Notes: generated by a model from the sequence alone, not told the origin. DNA of 13,268 bases from Lysobacteraceae bacterium UBA6001 (GCA_002429615.1 DJAN01000171.1:13514-26781), one strand, 5' to 3'; positions 1-8,090 are shown, counted from the stretch's first letter. Translations and numbers: made by a program.

Positions 1-81
1 CACGGCGTGTCCCGAAAGGGTTGCGTCCCCGCAGGCCGTGCAAGATCCCAGCGAGCCGATCCACATCGAAGGCCAACACCC
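1..81 (+). repeat. Left copy of an ~80-bp imperfect inverted repeat
   Basis: The first 17 bases are the exact reverse complement of 13232-13248. The match continues without gaps to position 81 (against 13168), with 13 mismatches by my hand alignment, about 84% identity. The copy is cut by the window edge: the right copy carries 20 more bases on its outer side. Inside, cccGAAAggg (11-20) can form a small GAAA-capped hairpin, nested in cacggc (1-6) pairing with gccgtg (35-40). It lies upstream of the btuB riboswitch and reads in the same direction as that operon. It may be a dispersed intergenic repeat of this genome; its family is not known to me. Confidence 0.8.
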
Positions 82-87
82 CAACCC

Positions 88-116
88 AACACACAGGAAC
101 ACCGCCTTGCTACTAT
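88..116 (+). promoter_or_regulatory. Candidate sigma-70 promoter for the btuB-cob operon
   Basis: TACTAT at 111-116 matches the -10 consensus at 5 of 6 bases. Seventeen bases upstream, 88-93 (aacaca) matches only the ACA half of a -35 box. A start near 122-124 would fall just before the riboswitch P1 stem, where it would be expected. The -35 is poor, so this is a position-supported guess rather than a clear promoter. Confidence 0.35.
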
Positions 117-136
117 GCGCCCGCCCCAGGTGACCC

Positions 137-323
137 TCAGGCCTAAAGACCTGCTGGTTTAAACGGGAATCCGGTGCGACACCGCGAGGTGTCAATTCCG
201 GAGCTGCCCCCGCAACGGTAGGCGAGACAAGGTCCGCATGAGCCACTGTGCATCACGCATGGGAAGGCGCGGATTGGCTGGCGGATATCCCGCAAGCGCT
301 CGCGAGCCCGGATACCGGCCTGG
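137..323 (+). promoter_or_regulatory. Cobalamin (B12) riboswitch aptamer
   Basis: The conserved blocks of the cobalamin riboswitch occur in order: GGGAATCCGGTG (165-176), the P5/L5 block GCTGCCCCCGCAACGGTA (203-220), AGCCACTG (241-248), GGGAAGGC (261-268) and a B12-box-like GAGCCCGGATACCGGCC (304-320). The P1 stem closes perfectly: caggcc (138-143) pairs with ggcctg (317-322), plus a T-G pair at 137/323. At about 187 nt it has the usual length, and the extra arm between 268 and 302 fits the adenosylcobalamin-type architecture. It senses cobalamin and should turn off the downstream uptake and assembly operon when B12 is plentiful. Confidence 0.95.
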
Positions 324-328
324 AGCGG

Positions 329-440
329 CGTGACATGCGGTGGGCGATGTCATGGGGCCGGGGCCATTCCCGACACCACCATACCCTCCTTCCGCCTGTC
401 CTTTTCCATCGTTCCCGCGCGGGCAGGCGCGGTCTAGGAG
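329..440 (+). promoter_or_regulatory. Riboswitch expression platform and btuB leader
   Basis: Just after P1, cgtgacat (329-336) pairs with atgtcatg (347-354) as an 8-bp stem with one G-T pair and a 10-nt loop. This is where the P13 regulatory helix of cobalamin riboswitches sits, and its G-rich loop (gcggtgggcg) is complementary in part to the C-rich L5 (207-213). A pyrimidine-rich tract follows (366-410), containing ctcct (386-390), complementary to the aggag Shine-Dalgarno (436-440). A perfect 6-bp hairpin (415-420 with 427-432) abuts that site. No stem followed by a T-run is present, so control of translation or Rho-dependent termination is more likely than an intrinsic terminator. Confidence 0.6.
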
Positions 441-447
441 TGTTTCA

Positions 448-2325
448 GTGCATCGCCATGTGTCGTTGTCCCGTCGCCATCTGTTGGCGGCGTCGTTGGC
501 CTGTTCGTTGTTCCCCGCCGTCGCCTTCGCCGACGACGCCCCTCGCGACCTGGACCAGGTCATCGTCACCGCCTCGCGTACCGCGCAGACCCAGGACCAG
601 GCGCTGGCCCCGGTCAGCGTGATCGACCGCGCCGAGATCGAGCGCCGCCAGCCGCAATCGCTGCAGGACCTGCTGCGTGGTGAAGCCGGCATCTCGCTGG
701 CCAACAATGGGGGCGCCGGCAAGGCCACCTCGCTGTTCATGCGCGGCACCGAATCGGATCATGTCGTGGTCCTCATCGACGGCGTGCGCGTTGGCTCGGC
801 CACCTCCGGCGGTGCCGCCCTGCAGGACATCCCGGTCGAACAGATCGAGCGCATCGAGATCGTGCGCGGCCCGTTCTCCAGCCTGTATGGCTCCGAAGCC
901 ATCGGTGGCGTCATCCAGATCTTCACCCGCCGCGCCCGCGGCCCGTTCGAGCCCAACCTCGCGCTCAGCGTCGGCAGCGACAACGCCCGCCGCTACAGCG
1001 CCGGCCTGGCCGGTCGCAGCCAGGGTGACCTCGGCGAGCACGGTGGCTGGTACGCCGTGCAGGCCGTGCACGACGAAACCGACGGCATCAACGCCTACAC
1101 CAACACCGCCTCCAGCTACTACGACCCGGATCGCGACGGCTACCGCAACGATTCGCTGGGCGTGCAGGGCGGCTGGCGCTTCAATCGCCAGTGGGACGCC
1201 GACGTCAACTTCATGCGCGCCGAGAGCCGCAACGAATACGACGGCAGCGTCGACAACATGGCCAAGGGCGTCGAGCAGATCGCCGGTGGCCGGGTGCGCT
1301 ACGCCCCGACCGAGACCGTCAAGCTCACCGCCAGCGTCGGCACCAGCGCCGAACTGAGCGACACCTATCTCGACGGCGTGTACTCCTCCACCTACGACAC
1401 CCGCCGCCGTCTCGGCTCGCTGCAGGCCGACATCAACGCCGGCCCGGGCCTGCTCAGCGTCGGCTTCGACTGGCAGCGCGACGAGATCGAAAGCAGCGAG
1501 ACCTACGACGCCGACCGCCGCACCAATCGCGGCGCCTTCGCCCAGTGGCAGCAGACCTTCGGCAGCCAGACGCTGCAGGCCAGTGTGCGCCACGACGACA
1601 ACAGCCAGTTCGGTGACAAGAACACCGGCAGCCTGCTCTGGGGCTGGGACTTCACCGAGCAGCTGCGCCTGACCGCCAGCTACGGCACCGCGTTCAAGGC
1701 GCCCACCTTCAACGAGCTGTATTACCCGAGCTACGGCAACCCGAACCTGGGGCCGGAGACCTCGCGCAGCGCCGAGATCGGCCTGCGTGGCGAGCACGGC
1801 TGGGGCCACTGGTCGCTCAACGCGTTCGAAACCCGCGTGGATGACCTGATCGCCTATGACGCCGACCTGGTCGACGCCGCGCATCCGTATGGCCAGCCCA
1901 ACAACGTCGACAAGGCGCGCATCCGCGGCAGTGAAGCGATCATCGGCACCGAGCTGGCCGGCTGGCAGCTGCAGACCACCTTGACCTGGCTCGACCCGAA
2001 GGCGGACGGCAACACCAACCACGGCAACATCCTGCAGCGCCGTGCGCGGCAGAGCGGCCGCATCGACGCCGATCGCAGCTTCGGTGCCTTCAGCATCGGC
2101 GCCAGCGTGTTCGGTGCCGGCGAACGCTACGACAACCTGTCCAACACCACGCGCCTGGCCGGCTACGGCCTGCTCGACCTGCGCGTCGGCTGGCAGCTGG
2201 CCGATGCCTGGAAGCTGAGCCTGTCGGCCAACAACGTGTTCGATCGCGAGTACGAAACCGCGCGCTGGTACGCCCAGCCCGGCCGCAACTACCAGCTGAC
2301 CCTGCGCTACCATCCGGCGCAGTAA
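448..2325 (+). CDS. btuB: TonB-dependent outer membrane cobalamin receptor BtuB
   Basis: Outer membrane receptor that imports corrinoids using TonB energy. The chosen start is GTG 448, with TAGGAG (435-440) seven bases upstream, giving 625 aa. Residues 1-28 form a signal peptide (RR-containing n-region, hydrophobic core, cleavage after AFA). A TonB box, LDQVIVTAS, lies at 35-43. The plug follows, with LIDGVRVG and IVRGPFSSLYGSEAIGGVIQ-type signatures at about 109-155, then the 22-strand barrel. An EF-hand-like DPDRDG at 226-231 may be part of a calcium site like that of E. coli BtuB loops. The protein ends RYHPAQ rather than in an aromatic residue. It is the first gene behind the cobalamin riboswitch, which strongly supports a B12 substrate over an iron siderophore. 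An in-frame ATG at 352 lies inside the P13 helix without a ribosome site and was not used. Confidence 0.95.
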   Translation: MHRHVSLSRRHLLAASLACSLFPAVAFADDAPRDLDQVIVTASRTAQTQDQALAPVSVIDRAEIERRQPQSLQDLLRGEAGISLANNGGAGKATSLFMRGTESDHVVVLIDGVRVGSATSGGAALQDIPVEQIERIEIVRGPFSSLYGSEAIGGVIQIFTRRARGPFEPNLALSVGSDNARRYSAGLAGRSQGDLGEHGGWYAVQAVHDETDGINAYTNTASSYYDPDRDGYRNDSLGVQGGWRFNRQWDADVNFMRAESRNEYDGSVDNMAKGVEQIAGGRVRYAPTETVKLTASVGTSAELSDTYLDGVYSSTYDTRRRLGSLQADINAGPGLLSVGFDWQRDEIESSETYDADRRTNRGAFAQWQQTFGSQTLQASVRHDDNSQFGDKNTGSLLWGWDFTEQLRLTASYGTAFKAPTFNELYYPSYGNPNLGPETSRSAEIGLRGEHGWGHWSLNAFETRVDDLIAYDADLVDAAHPYGQPNNVDKARIRGSEAIIGTELAGWQLQTTLTWLDPKADGNTNHGNILQRRARQSGRIDADRSFGAFSIGASVFGAGERYDNLSNTTRLAGYGLLDLRVGWQLADAWKLSLSANNVFDREYETARWYAQPGRNYQLTLRYHPAQ

Positions 2326-2340
2326 CAGGGAGAACCGCCG

Positions 2341-2928
2341 ATGAAGACCCTGCCACGTCCCGCCGCGCACGCGGTGCTGATCGCGCTGCTGATCGTGATG
2401 GCCGCCACGCGCTTCCATCATGTCGGCAGCCTGCTGCACCTGCCGGATGCGTCGATGGCCCTGTTCTTCCTCGGCGGCTTCTACCTGCGCCGCTACGTCC
2501 AGTACGCCCTGCTGCTGGGCGTGGCGGTGCTCATCGACTACGTGGCCATCCGCCAGCAGGGGATGAGCTTCTTCCAGCATTACTGCGTCACCCCGGCCTA
2601 CTACGCGCTGCTGCTGTCCTACTTCGTGCTGTGGCAGGCCGGGCGCTGGGTGTCGGCGCGCCGTGCGGGTGGGCTGGCATCGCTGGGCGGGGTGTGGCTG
2701 GTCGGCGTCGCCGCTGCCGCGGTGTCGTTCCTGATTTCCAACGGCGCGTTCTACTGGTTTGGTGGCCGCTACCCCGATCCGAACTGGAGCCAGTACCTGG
2801 CCCGCGCGGGCCAGTGGGGCCCGCTGTTCGTGCGCACCACCGCGACCTATATCGCCGTGGCGCTCGCGCTGCATTACGCGCTGGCCCGTTGGCGTCGCGC
2901 GCACCCCGCGCCCGCGGCACAGGCCTGA
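2341..2928 (+). CDS. btuM: BtuM-like inner membrane cobalamin transporter, copy 1
   Basis: Predicted 195-aa inner membrane protein with about six membrane segments (roughly 11-22, 37-49, 55-70, 83-100, 117-140, 167-184). Size, topology, riboswitch control and a cysteine (C82, in YCVTPAYYAL) between segments 3 and 4 fit BtuM, a solitary ECF-type S component of Gram-negative bacteria. BtuM of Thiobacillus denitrificans uses an invariant cysteine at about this position to bind and decyanate cobalamin. AGGGAG (2327-2332) precedes the ATG by 8 bases, and the gene starts 15 bases after btuB. It is clearly paralogous to the next gene. No BtuC, BtuD or BtuF is in the window, so this pair is the only visible inner membrane route. 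The family call is from motif and context, not from a search. Confidence 0.7.
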   Translation: MKTLPRPAAHAVLIALLIVMAATRFHHVGSLLHLPDASMALFFLGGFYLRRYVQYALLLGVAVLIDYVAIRQQGMSFFQHYCVTPAYYALLLSYFVLWQAGRWVSARRAGGLASLGGVWLVGVAAAAVSFLISNGAFYWFGGRYPDPNWSQYLARAGQWGPLFVRTTATYIAVALALHYALARWRRAHPAPAAQA

Positions 2929-2932
2929 GTCC

Positions 2933-3532
2933 ATGACGCCCGTTTCCCGCACGCTGCCGCTGGCGTCCCCCGCTGCGCAATGGCTGGCCGGCCTGCTGCT
3001 GGCCGCGCTGATGATCTGCACCCGCGGCCAGCATTTCGCCTCGGTCAACGCCTTGCCCAGCGCTTCATGGGCGGTGTTCTTCCTCGCCGGCGCGCTGCTG
3101 CGGCCGATGTGGACGCTGCCGCTGTTCTTCCTGCTGTCGAGCGCGCTGGACATCGGCAGCCTGGCCGCCGGCACCATCACCGACTGGTGCGTGTCACCCG
3201 CCTACTGGGCATTGGCCTTCGCCTATGCCGCGCTGTGGCTGGGTGGGCATGTCTATGCGCGGCGCCTGCACGACGGCATCTGGCGCAGTGTGCCGCGGCT
3301 GGCCGTGGCGCTGGTGCTGGCCGCCACGCTGGCCTATGTGCTGTCGAAGGGCGGTTTCTACTTTTTCTCCGGCCATTATCCGCAGGCGGATCTCGCCGGC
3401 TTCCTCGCCCGCGTGCCACATTACTATCCGCGCGCGCTGGGGACGCTGGCCGGCTACGCGGCGGTGGGCATGGCGCTGGCAGTCACCGCCCAGCGCTTGG
3501 CCGCACGACGTGCGCAAGGGGCGCTGGCATGA
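2933..3532 (+). CDS. BtuM-like inner membrane cobalamin transporter, copy 2
   Basis: A 199-aa membrane protein that aligns along its length with the gene before it: LPSASWAVFFLAG matches LPDASMALFFLGG, DWCVSPAYWAL matches HYCVTPAYYAL, and SKGGFYFFSGHYP matches SNGAFYWFGGRYP. About six membrane segments are visible, and the shared cysteine is C86. The start at ATG 2933 lies four bases after the previous stop; an upstream in-frame start inside copy 1 would add 58 non-homologous residues and is rejected. It overlaps cobO by four bases (ATGA). The pair looks like an old tandem duplication, since the sequences have diverged considerably while keeping the key motifs. Whether the two act as separate transporters or together is unknown. 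Confidence 0.7.
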   Translation: MTPVSRTLPLASPAAQWLAGLLLAALMICTRGQHFASVNALPSASWAVFFLAGALLRPMWTLPLFFLLSSALDIGSLAAGTITDWCVSPAYWALAFAYAALWLGGHVYARRLHDGIWRSVPRLAVALVLAATLAYVLSKGGFYFFSGHYPQADLAGFLARVPHYYPRALGTLAGYAAVGMALAVTAQRLAARRAQGALA

Positions 3533-4146
3533 ACGACACGCCGCCACGCGACGAGGACGCGCATTACCGCGAACGTGCTCAGCGCAAGAAGGAACTGATC
3601 GACCGCCGCATCGCTCGTGCCACCATCGACCGTGGTGTGTTCGTGCTCAACACCGGCAACGGCAAGGGCAAGAGCTCTTCGGGTTTCGGCATGCTGGCGC
3701 GCTCGCTCGGGCATGGGCTGCACTGTGGCGTGGTGCAGTTCATCAAGGGCAGCTTCGCCACCGGCGAGGAAGCGTTCTTCCGCCGCTTCCCCGACCAGCT
3801 CGATTACCACGTCATGGGCGAGGGCTTCACCTGGGAAACCCAGGACCGCGCGCGTGACATCGCCGCTGCCGGCGCGGCGTGGGACGTGGCCAGGCGCATG
3901 CTGTCCGATCCGGACTACGACTTCGTGCTGCTGGACGAACTCAATATCGCCCTGGTCAAGGAGTACGTCGCGCTCGATGACGTGCTGGCCGCGGTACGCA
4001 GCCGCCCGGAACGGCAGCATGTGGTGATCACCGGGCGCGGCGCACCGGATGCGCTGGTGGAAGCGGCCGATACCGTCACCGAGATGCGCCTGGTCAAGCA
4101 CGCCTTCAAGGCCGGCATCATGGCGCAGAAGGGCATCGAACTTTGA
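3529..4146 (+). CDS. cobO: Corrinoid adenosyltransferase CobO (BtuR/CobA type)
   Basis: ATP:cob(I)alamin adenosyltransferase, a soluble enzyme that attaches the 5'-deoxyadenosyl group to the cobalt of corrinoids, both salvaged and newly made. The 205-aa product has the family's usual length. Its P-loop, TGNGKGKSS, is at 42-50, preceded by the charged N-terminal helix ([14 protein letters not shown]) typical of this type. [11 protein letters not shown] (about 129-139) carries the Walker B-like acidic pair, and the C-terminal [14 protein letters not shown] signature is intact. The start is the ATG within an ATGA overlap with the stop of the second BtuM-like gene, suggesting translational coupling. 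Its place directly after the import genes fits a role in adenosylating incoming corrinoids. Confidence 0.95.
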   Translation: MNDTPPRDEDAHYRERAQRKKELIDRRIARATIDRGVFVLNTGNGKGKSSSGFGMLARSLGHGLHCGVVQFIKGSFATGEEAFFRRFPDQLDYHVMGEGFTWETQDRARDIAAAGAAWDVARRMLSDPDYDFVLLDELNIALVKEYVALDDVLAAVRSRPERQHVVITGRGAPDALVEAADTVTEMRLVKHAFKAGIMAQKGIEL

Positions 4147-4168
4147 TCGTGAGCCGCTCCGCACCAGC

Positions 4169-5101
4169 ATGGCCATGACGGCAGCCACCGCGTTGTGCAT
4201 CGGCGTGGCGGCGCTGCTACTGGACCTTGTGCTGGGCGAGCCGCGCCGCGCGCATCCGCTGGTCGGCTTCGGGCGTTGGGCGCAGTGGCTGGCCGAACAC
4301 GTACATCGCGATTCGCGTGCCGCCGGCGTGCTGGCCTGGGCCCTGGCGGTACTGCCCTTCGTGTTCCTCGCCGGCCTGCTGCAATGGCTGCTCTGGCGCT
4401 GGTCGGCATGGGCGGCGATGGCGGCCTCCGCGCTGGCGCTGTACATGGCGCTTGGCCTGCGCAGTCTCGGCGAGCATGCCGGCGCGGTGATCGCGGCGCT
4501 GGAACGTGACGACCTGGCGGGTGCGCGCGACGCGGTGGGGCGCATCGTCAGCCGCGATACCGCCACGCTCGATGCCACCCAGGTGGCCGGCGCGGCCACC
4601 GAGTCGGTGCTGGAGAACGGCAGCGACGCGGTATTCGCGGCGCTGTTCTGGGGGTTGCTGCTCGGCGCCCCCGGCGCGGTGCTGTACCGGCTGGCGAACA
4701 CGCTGGACGCGATGTGGGGCTATCGCACGCCGCGCTATCTGCGCGCCGGCTGGGCCGCCGCGCGTATCGACGACGTATTGAACTGGATTCCCGCCCGCCT
4801 CACCGCGCTGACCTATACGCTGCTGGGCGCCACTGCCATCGCGCTGCGCTGCTGGCAACGGCAGGCGCCGACCTGGAAGAGCCCGAATGCCGGCCCGGTG
4901 ATGGCCGCCGGCGCCGGTGCGTTGCGCGTGCAGCTCGGTGGCGCGGCGCCGTATCACGGCCAATGGCAGTCGCGTCCGCTGCTCGGCGAAGGTGCCCCGG
5001 CCAGTGCCGGCAGCGTGCGGCGTGCGCTGTGGCTGGTGCGCGGTGGCGTCGCCCTGTGGTGCGCGCTGCTGGCGGCGGCCGCGTTGATGGGAGCCCGCTG
5101 A
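4169..5101 (+). CDS. cbiB: Adenosylcobinamide-phosphate synthase CbiB
   Basis: Integral membrane enzyme that attaches the aminopropanol (phosphate) arm to adenosylcobyric acid. The 310-aa product shows the family hallmarks in order: [20 protein letters not shown] at 18-37, [17 protein letters not shown] at 145-161, [14 protein letters not shown] at 177-190 and [21 protein letters not shown] at 238-258, between several hydrophobic segments. Called CobD in the Pseudomonas denitrificans scheme. This is the only junction in the run from cobO to cobS with a noticeable gap (22 bases after cobO). No good Shine-Dalgarno precedes either possible start, ATG 4169 or ATG 4175 (308 aa). The first was chosen arbitrarily. 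Confidence 0.93.
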   Translation: MAMTAATALCIGVAALLLDLVLGEPRRAHPLVGFGRWAQWLAEHVHRDSRAAGVLAWALAVLPFVFLAGLLQWLLWRWSAWAAMAASALALYMALGLRSLGEHAGAVIAALERDDLAGARDAVGRIVSRDTATLDATQVAGAATESVLENGSDAVFAALFWGLLLGAPGAVLYRLANTLDAMWGYRTPRYLRAGWAAARIDDVLNWIPARLTALTYTLLGATAIALRCWQRQAPTWKSPNAGPVMAAGAGALRVQLGGAAPYHGQWQSRPLLGEGAPASAGSVRRALWLVRGGVALWCALLAAAALMGAR

Positions 5102-5102
5102 G

Positions 5103-6086
5103 ATGCTCGAACATGGCGGACGCCTGCTGCAAGCCGCGCAGCGCGCCGGTATCCCGGCGGCGCAATGGCTCGATCTATCCACGGGCGTGAGCCCGTGGCC
5201 CTGGCCGGTGCCGGCATTGCCGGCGGCGGCCTGGCATCGCCTGCCGGAGGAGGAGGATGGTCTGCTCGACGCGGCCCTCGCTTACTACGGCGCACCGCGG
5301 CTGCTGCCGGTGGCCGGGTCGCAGGCTGCCATCCAGGCCCTGCCGCTGCTGCGCGCCACGTGTCGGGTCGGGGTGATCGCGCCGGGCTACAACGAACACG
5401 CGCATGCCTGGCGGCGGGGGGGACATGAGGTCGTCACCGCATCGGCCGACGCGCTGCAGGCGGACGTCGAGGCGTTCGACGTGCTGGTCCTGATCCATCC
5501 CAACAATCCGGGCGGCGATCGCTTCGTGCCGGCGCGGCTGCGGGCCCTGCATGAGCGCCTGGCCGCACGCGGCGGCTGGCTGGTGGTGGACGAAGCCTTC
5601 ATCGACACGACGCCGGAAGACAGCCTGTGCGCCTGGAGCGACGCCGATGGCCTGATCGTCCTGCGCTCGGTCGGCAAGTTCTTCGGCATGGCCGGGGCAC
5701 GCGCCGGTTTCGTCTGCGCATCGGCGGCGCTGCTGGATGCGCTGCGCGAACGGCTGGGCCCGTGGACACTCAGCGGTCCCACGCGCTGGGCGGTGACGCA
5801 GGCGCTTTCCGATCGTGCCTGGCAGCAGGCCGCGCGGCCACGCCTGCATGCCGCCTCGCAGCGGCTTGCCGCGCTGCTGCACGCGCATGGGCTGCCTCCG
5901 CGTGGTGGCAGCGCGTTCTTCCAATGGTGCGTGCATCCGCGAGCCGCCGAACTTCACGCGGCGCTGCAGCGCCACGCCATTCTGACCCGGCTGTTCGATA
6001 CGCCGTCCAGCCTGCGCTTCGGGCTGCCGCCGGACGCGGCCGGCTTCGCGCGTCTTGAGGCCGCATTGCGGGACCTGCCGGCATGA
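5103..6086 (+). CDS. cobD: L-threonine-O-3-phosphate decarboxylase (CobD/CobC)
   Basis: PLP-dependent class I/II aminotransferase-fold enzyme that makes (R)-1-amino-2-propanol phosphate, the linker CbiB adds to cobyric acid. Named CobD in Salmonella and CobC in Pseudomonas denitrificans. Visible features of the 327-aa product: [10 protein letters not shown] near the N terminus (24-33), the substrate and cofactor loop HPNNPGG at 132-138, VVDEAF at 161-166, and [16 protein letters not shown] at 188-203, where K192 is the expected Schiff-base lysine. The length is slightly short of the roughly 330-360 usual in the family, with no motif missing. It starts one base after the cbiB stop and overlaps cobQ by ATGA. 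Confidence 0.92.
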   Translation: MLEHGGRLLQAAQRAGIPAAQWLDLSTGVSPWPWPVPALPAAAWHRLPEEEDGLLDAALAYYGAPRLLPVAGSQAAIQALPLLRATCRVGVIAPGYNEHAHAWRRGGHEVVTASADALQADVEAFDVLVLIHPNNPGGDRFVPARLRALHERLAARGGWLVVDEAFIDTTPEDSLCAWSDADGLIVLRSVGKFFGMAGARAGFVCASAALLDALRERLGPWTLSGPTRWAVTQALSDRAWQQAARPRLHAASQRLAALLHAHGLPPRGGSAFFQWCVHPRAAELHAALQRHAILTRLFDTPSSLRFGLPPDAAGFARLEAALRDLPA

Positions 6087-7576
6087 GCGCGCGCGTATTG
6101 ATGGTGCAGGGTTGCACGTCGGACGCGGGCAAGAGCACGCTGGTGGCCGCGTTGTGCCGCTGGCTGCACCGCCGCGGTGTCGATGTGGCGCCTTTCAAGC
6201 CACAGAACATGGCACTCAATGCCGCCGTGACCGCCGACGGTGGCGAGATCGGCCGCGCGCAGGCAGTGCAGGCACAGGCCTGCGGGCTGGCGCCGCATAC
6301 CGATTTCAATCCCGTGCTGCTCAAGCCGCAGAGCGATACCGGTGCGCAGGTGATCCTGCATGGCCGCGTCGTCGCCACGCTGGATGCGGTGGCCTATCAC
6401 GACTACAAGCGCGTCGCCCGCGACGCGGTGCTGGCCTCGCACGCACGCCTGACCGCGCGGCATGCGGTGGTGGTGGTCGAGGGCGCCGGCAGCCCGGCCG
6501 AGATCAACCTGCGCGCCAACGACATCGCCAACATGGGCTATGCCGAAGCGGTGGATTGTCCGGTGATCCTCATCGCCGACATCGATCGCGGTGGCGTGTT
6601 CGCGCACCTGGTCGGCACGTTGGCGCTGCTGTCCGACAGCGAGCGCGCCCGCATCGCCGGTTTCGTCATCAACCGTTTCCGCGGCGACCTGTCGTTGCTG
6701 CAGTCCGGGCTGGACTGGCTGGAGCGCGAAACCGGCAAGCCGGTACTGGGCGTGCTGCCGTACCTGCAGGGCCTGCATCTGGAGGCGGAGGACGCCTTGT
6801 CACGCGAACAGGCGACCAAGCCGCAGGCGCGCCTGCGCGTGGTGGTGCCGGCGTTGCCGCGGATCAGCAACCACACCGATTTCGATGCACTGGCCGCGCA
6901 TCCCCAGGTCGAGCTGCGCTTCGTCGGCCCGGGTGAGGCCCCGCCGCCGTGCGACCTGATCGTCCTGCCCGGCAGCAAGTCCACCCGCGCGGACCTGGAT
7001 TGGCTGCGCGCGCAGGGCTGGGAGGCGGCGATCACCCGTCACCTGCGCTATGGCGGACGCCTGCTCGGCATCTGCGGCGGCTTCCAGATGCTGGGCCACG
7101 AATTGCACGATCCCGAAGGCTGCGATGGCGTGCCCGGCAGCAGCCAGGGACTGGGCTGGTTGGAGATGCACACGCAGTTCGCCGCCGACAAGCAGCTGCG
7201 CACCACCCAGGGCTGGCTCAGCTTCGCCGATGCCGTCGTGCGCGGCTACGAGATCCACAGCGGCAGCAGCCAGGGTCCGGCGCTGTCGCGGCCGTTCGCG
7301 CTGCTCGACGAGGGTCGCCCGGATGGCGCGGTCTCCGCCGATGGCCAGATCATCGGCACCTATCTGCATGGCCTGTTCGATGCGCCGGAAGCGCTGGCGG
7401 CGCTGTTGCACTGGGCCGGCCTGGCGCAGGCCGAGCCACTGGACCTGGCCGCGCTGCGCGAACACAGCCTCGAACGACTGGCCGACATGGTGGAAGCACA
7501 CCTCGATGTTGCGGCACTGTCGCGTCTGCTGGCCCTGTCTCCCGTTTCATCGCAAGGAAATTCCGCTGATGCATGA
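6083..7576 (+). CDS. cobQ: Cobyric acid synthase CobQ (CbiP)
   Basis: Glutamine-dependent amidase that amidates the b, d, e and g carboxyls of adenosylcobyrinic acid a,c-diamide. The 497-aa protein has the usual two parts. An N-terminal ATP-binding synthetase domain carries [13 protein letters not shown] (7-19), FKPQNMALN (38-46), [13 protein letters not shown] (131-143) and [10 protein letters not shown] (165-174). A C-terminal class I glutaminase domain has the nucleophile C331 in [19 protein letters not shown] at 388-394 and H429 in YLHGLF. It starts in an ATGA overlap with cobD. Its substrate depends on corrin-ring enzymes and an a,c-diamide synthase (CobB/CbiA) that are not in this window, so they are either elsewhere or early corrinoids are scavenged. 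Confidence 0.96.
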   Translation: MSARVLMVQGCTSDAGKSTLVAALCRWLHRRGVDVAPFKPQNMALNAAVTADGGEIGRAQAVQAQACGLAPHTDFNPVLLKPQSDTGAQVILHGRVVATLDAVAYHDYKRVARDAVLASHARLTARHAVVVVEGAGSPAEINLRANDIANMGYAEAVDCPVILIADIDRGGVFAHLVGTLALLSDSERARIAGFVINRFRGDLSLLQSGLDWLERETGKPVLGVLPYLQGLHLEAEDALSREQATKPQARLRVVVPALPRISNHTDFDALAAHPQVELRFVGPGEAPPPCDLIVLPGSKSTRADLDWLRAQGWEAAITRHLRYGGRLLGICGGFQMLGHELHDPEGCDGVPGSSQGLGWLEMHTQFAADKQLRTTQGWLSFADAVVRGYEIHSGSSQGPALSRPFALLDEGRPDGAVSADGQIIGTYLHGLFDAPEALAALLHWAGLAQAEPLDLAALREHSLERLADMVEAHLDVAALSRLLALSPVSSQGNSADA

Positions 7577-8090
7577 GCTGATTCTCGGTGGCGCCCGTTC
7601 GGGCAAGAGCGCGTTGGCCGAGCAGCGCGCCGCCGACAGTGGACTGGCGGTCACCTATATCGCCACCGCGCAGGCGCTGGATGCCGAGATGGCCGCGCGC
7701 ATTGCCCATCACCGTGCGCGCCGCCCGATGCGCTGGCAATGCGTGGAAGAGCCGCTGGCGCTGGCCGCCACGCTGCGCGTCCATGCCGCGCCGGACCGCT
7801 GCGTGATCGTCGACTGCCTGACGCTGTGGCTGGGCAACCTGCTCGGTGATGCAGACGCCGGCCGCTTCCAGCGTGAGCGCGACGCGCTGCTGCACGTGCT
7901 GCCCAGCTTGCCCGGTCGCGTGCTGCTGGTCAGCAACGAGGTGGGGCAGGGCGTGGTGCCGATGGGCGCGCTGAGCCGTCGCTTCGTCGACGAGGCCGGC
8001 TGGCTGCACCAGGCACTGGCCCGCTCGTGCGGCCGCGTGGGCCTGGTCGTCGCCGGCCTGCCGCTGTGGCTGAAGGGAGCGCCGGCATGA
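7569..8090 (+). CDS. cobU: Cobinamide kinase/guanylyltransferase CobU (CobP)
   Basis: Bifunctional enzyme that phosphorylates adenosylcobinamide and then transfers GMP to give adenosylcobinamide-GDP, the substrate of CobS. The 173-aa protein has the family length. Its P-loop, GGARSGKS, is at 7-14. [14 protein letters not shown] (43-56) contains the guanylylated histidine; H48 is the likely equivalent of Salmonella H46. [10 protein letters not shown] lies at 81-90 and [10 protein letters not shown] at 122-131. ATG 7569 is preceded by AAGGA (7554-7558) ten bases upstream, inside the cobQ end. The 8-base overlap with cobQ differs from the 4-base overlaps elsewhere. It overlaps cobT by ATGA. Confidence 0.95.
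   Translation: MHELILGGARSGKSALAEQRAADSGLAVTYIATAQALDAEMAARIAHHRARRPMRWQCVEEPLALAATLRVHAAPDRCVIVDCLTLWLGNLLGDADAGRFQRERDALLHVLPSLPGRVLLVSNEVGQGVVPMGALSRRFVDEAGWLHQALARSCGRVGLVVAGLPLWLKGAPA

Noticed and set aside
340..447. N-terminal extension of BtuB from GTG 340 or ATG 352
   Set aside because: It would overlap the P13 helix and the leader, has no ribosome site, and would put a proline-rich stretch before an intact signal peptide.
355..447. Intrinsic terminator in the riboswitch leader
   Set aside because: GC-rich hairpins exist but none is followed by a run of T; the T-richest stretch (tccttttcc) precedes rather than follows the 415-432 hairpin.
2759..2932. Earlier start for the second BtuM-like gene inside copy 1
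   Set aside because: The extra 58 residues match no part of its paralogue; ATG 2933 follows the previous stop by four bases.
445..3180. Long 911-codon open frame on the - strand opposite btuB and the first BtuM-like gene
   Set aside because: Its composition is that of an antisense shadow of a GC-rich coding region. The + strand genes have clear family motifs and ribosome sites.
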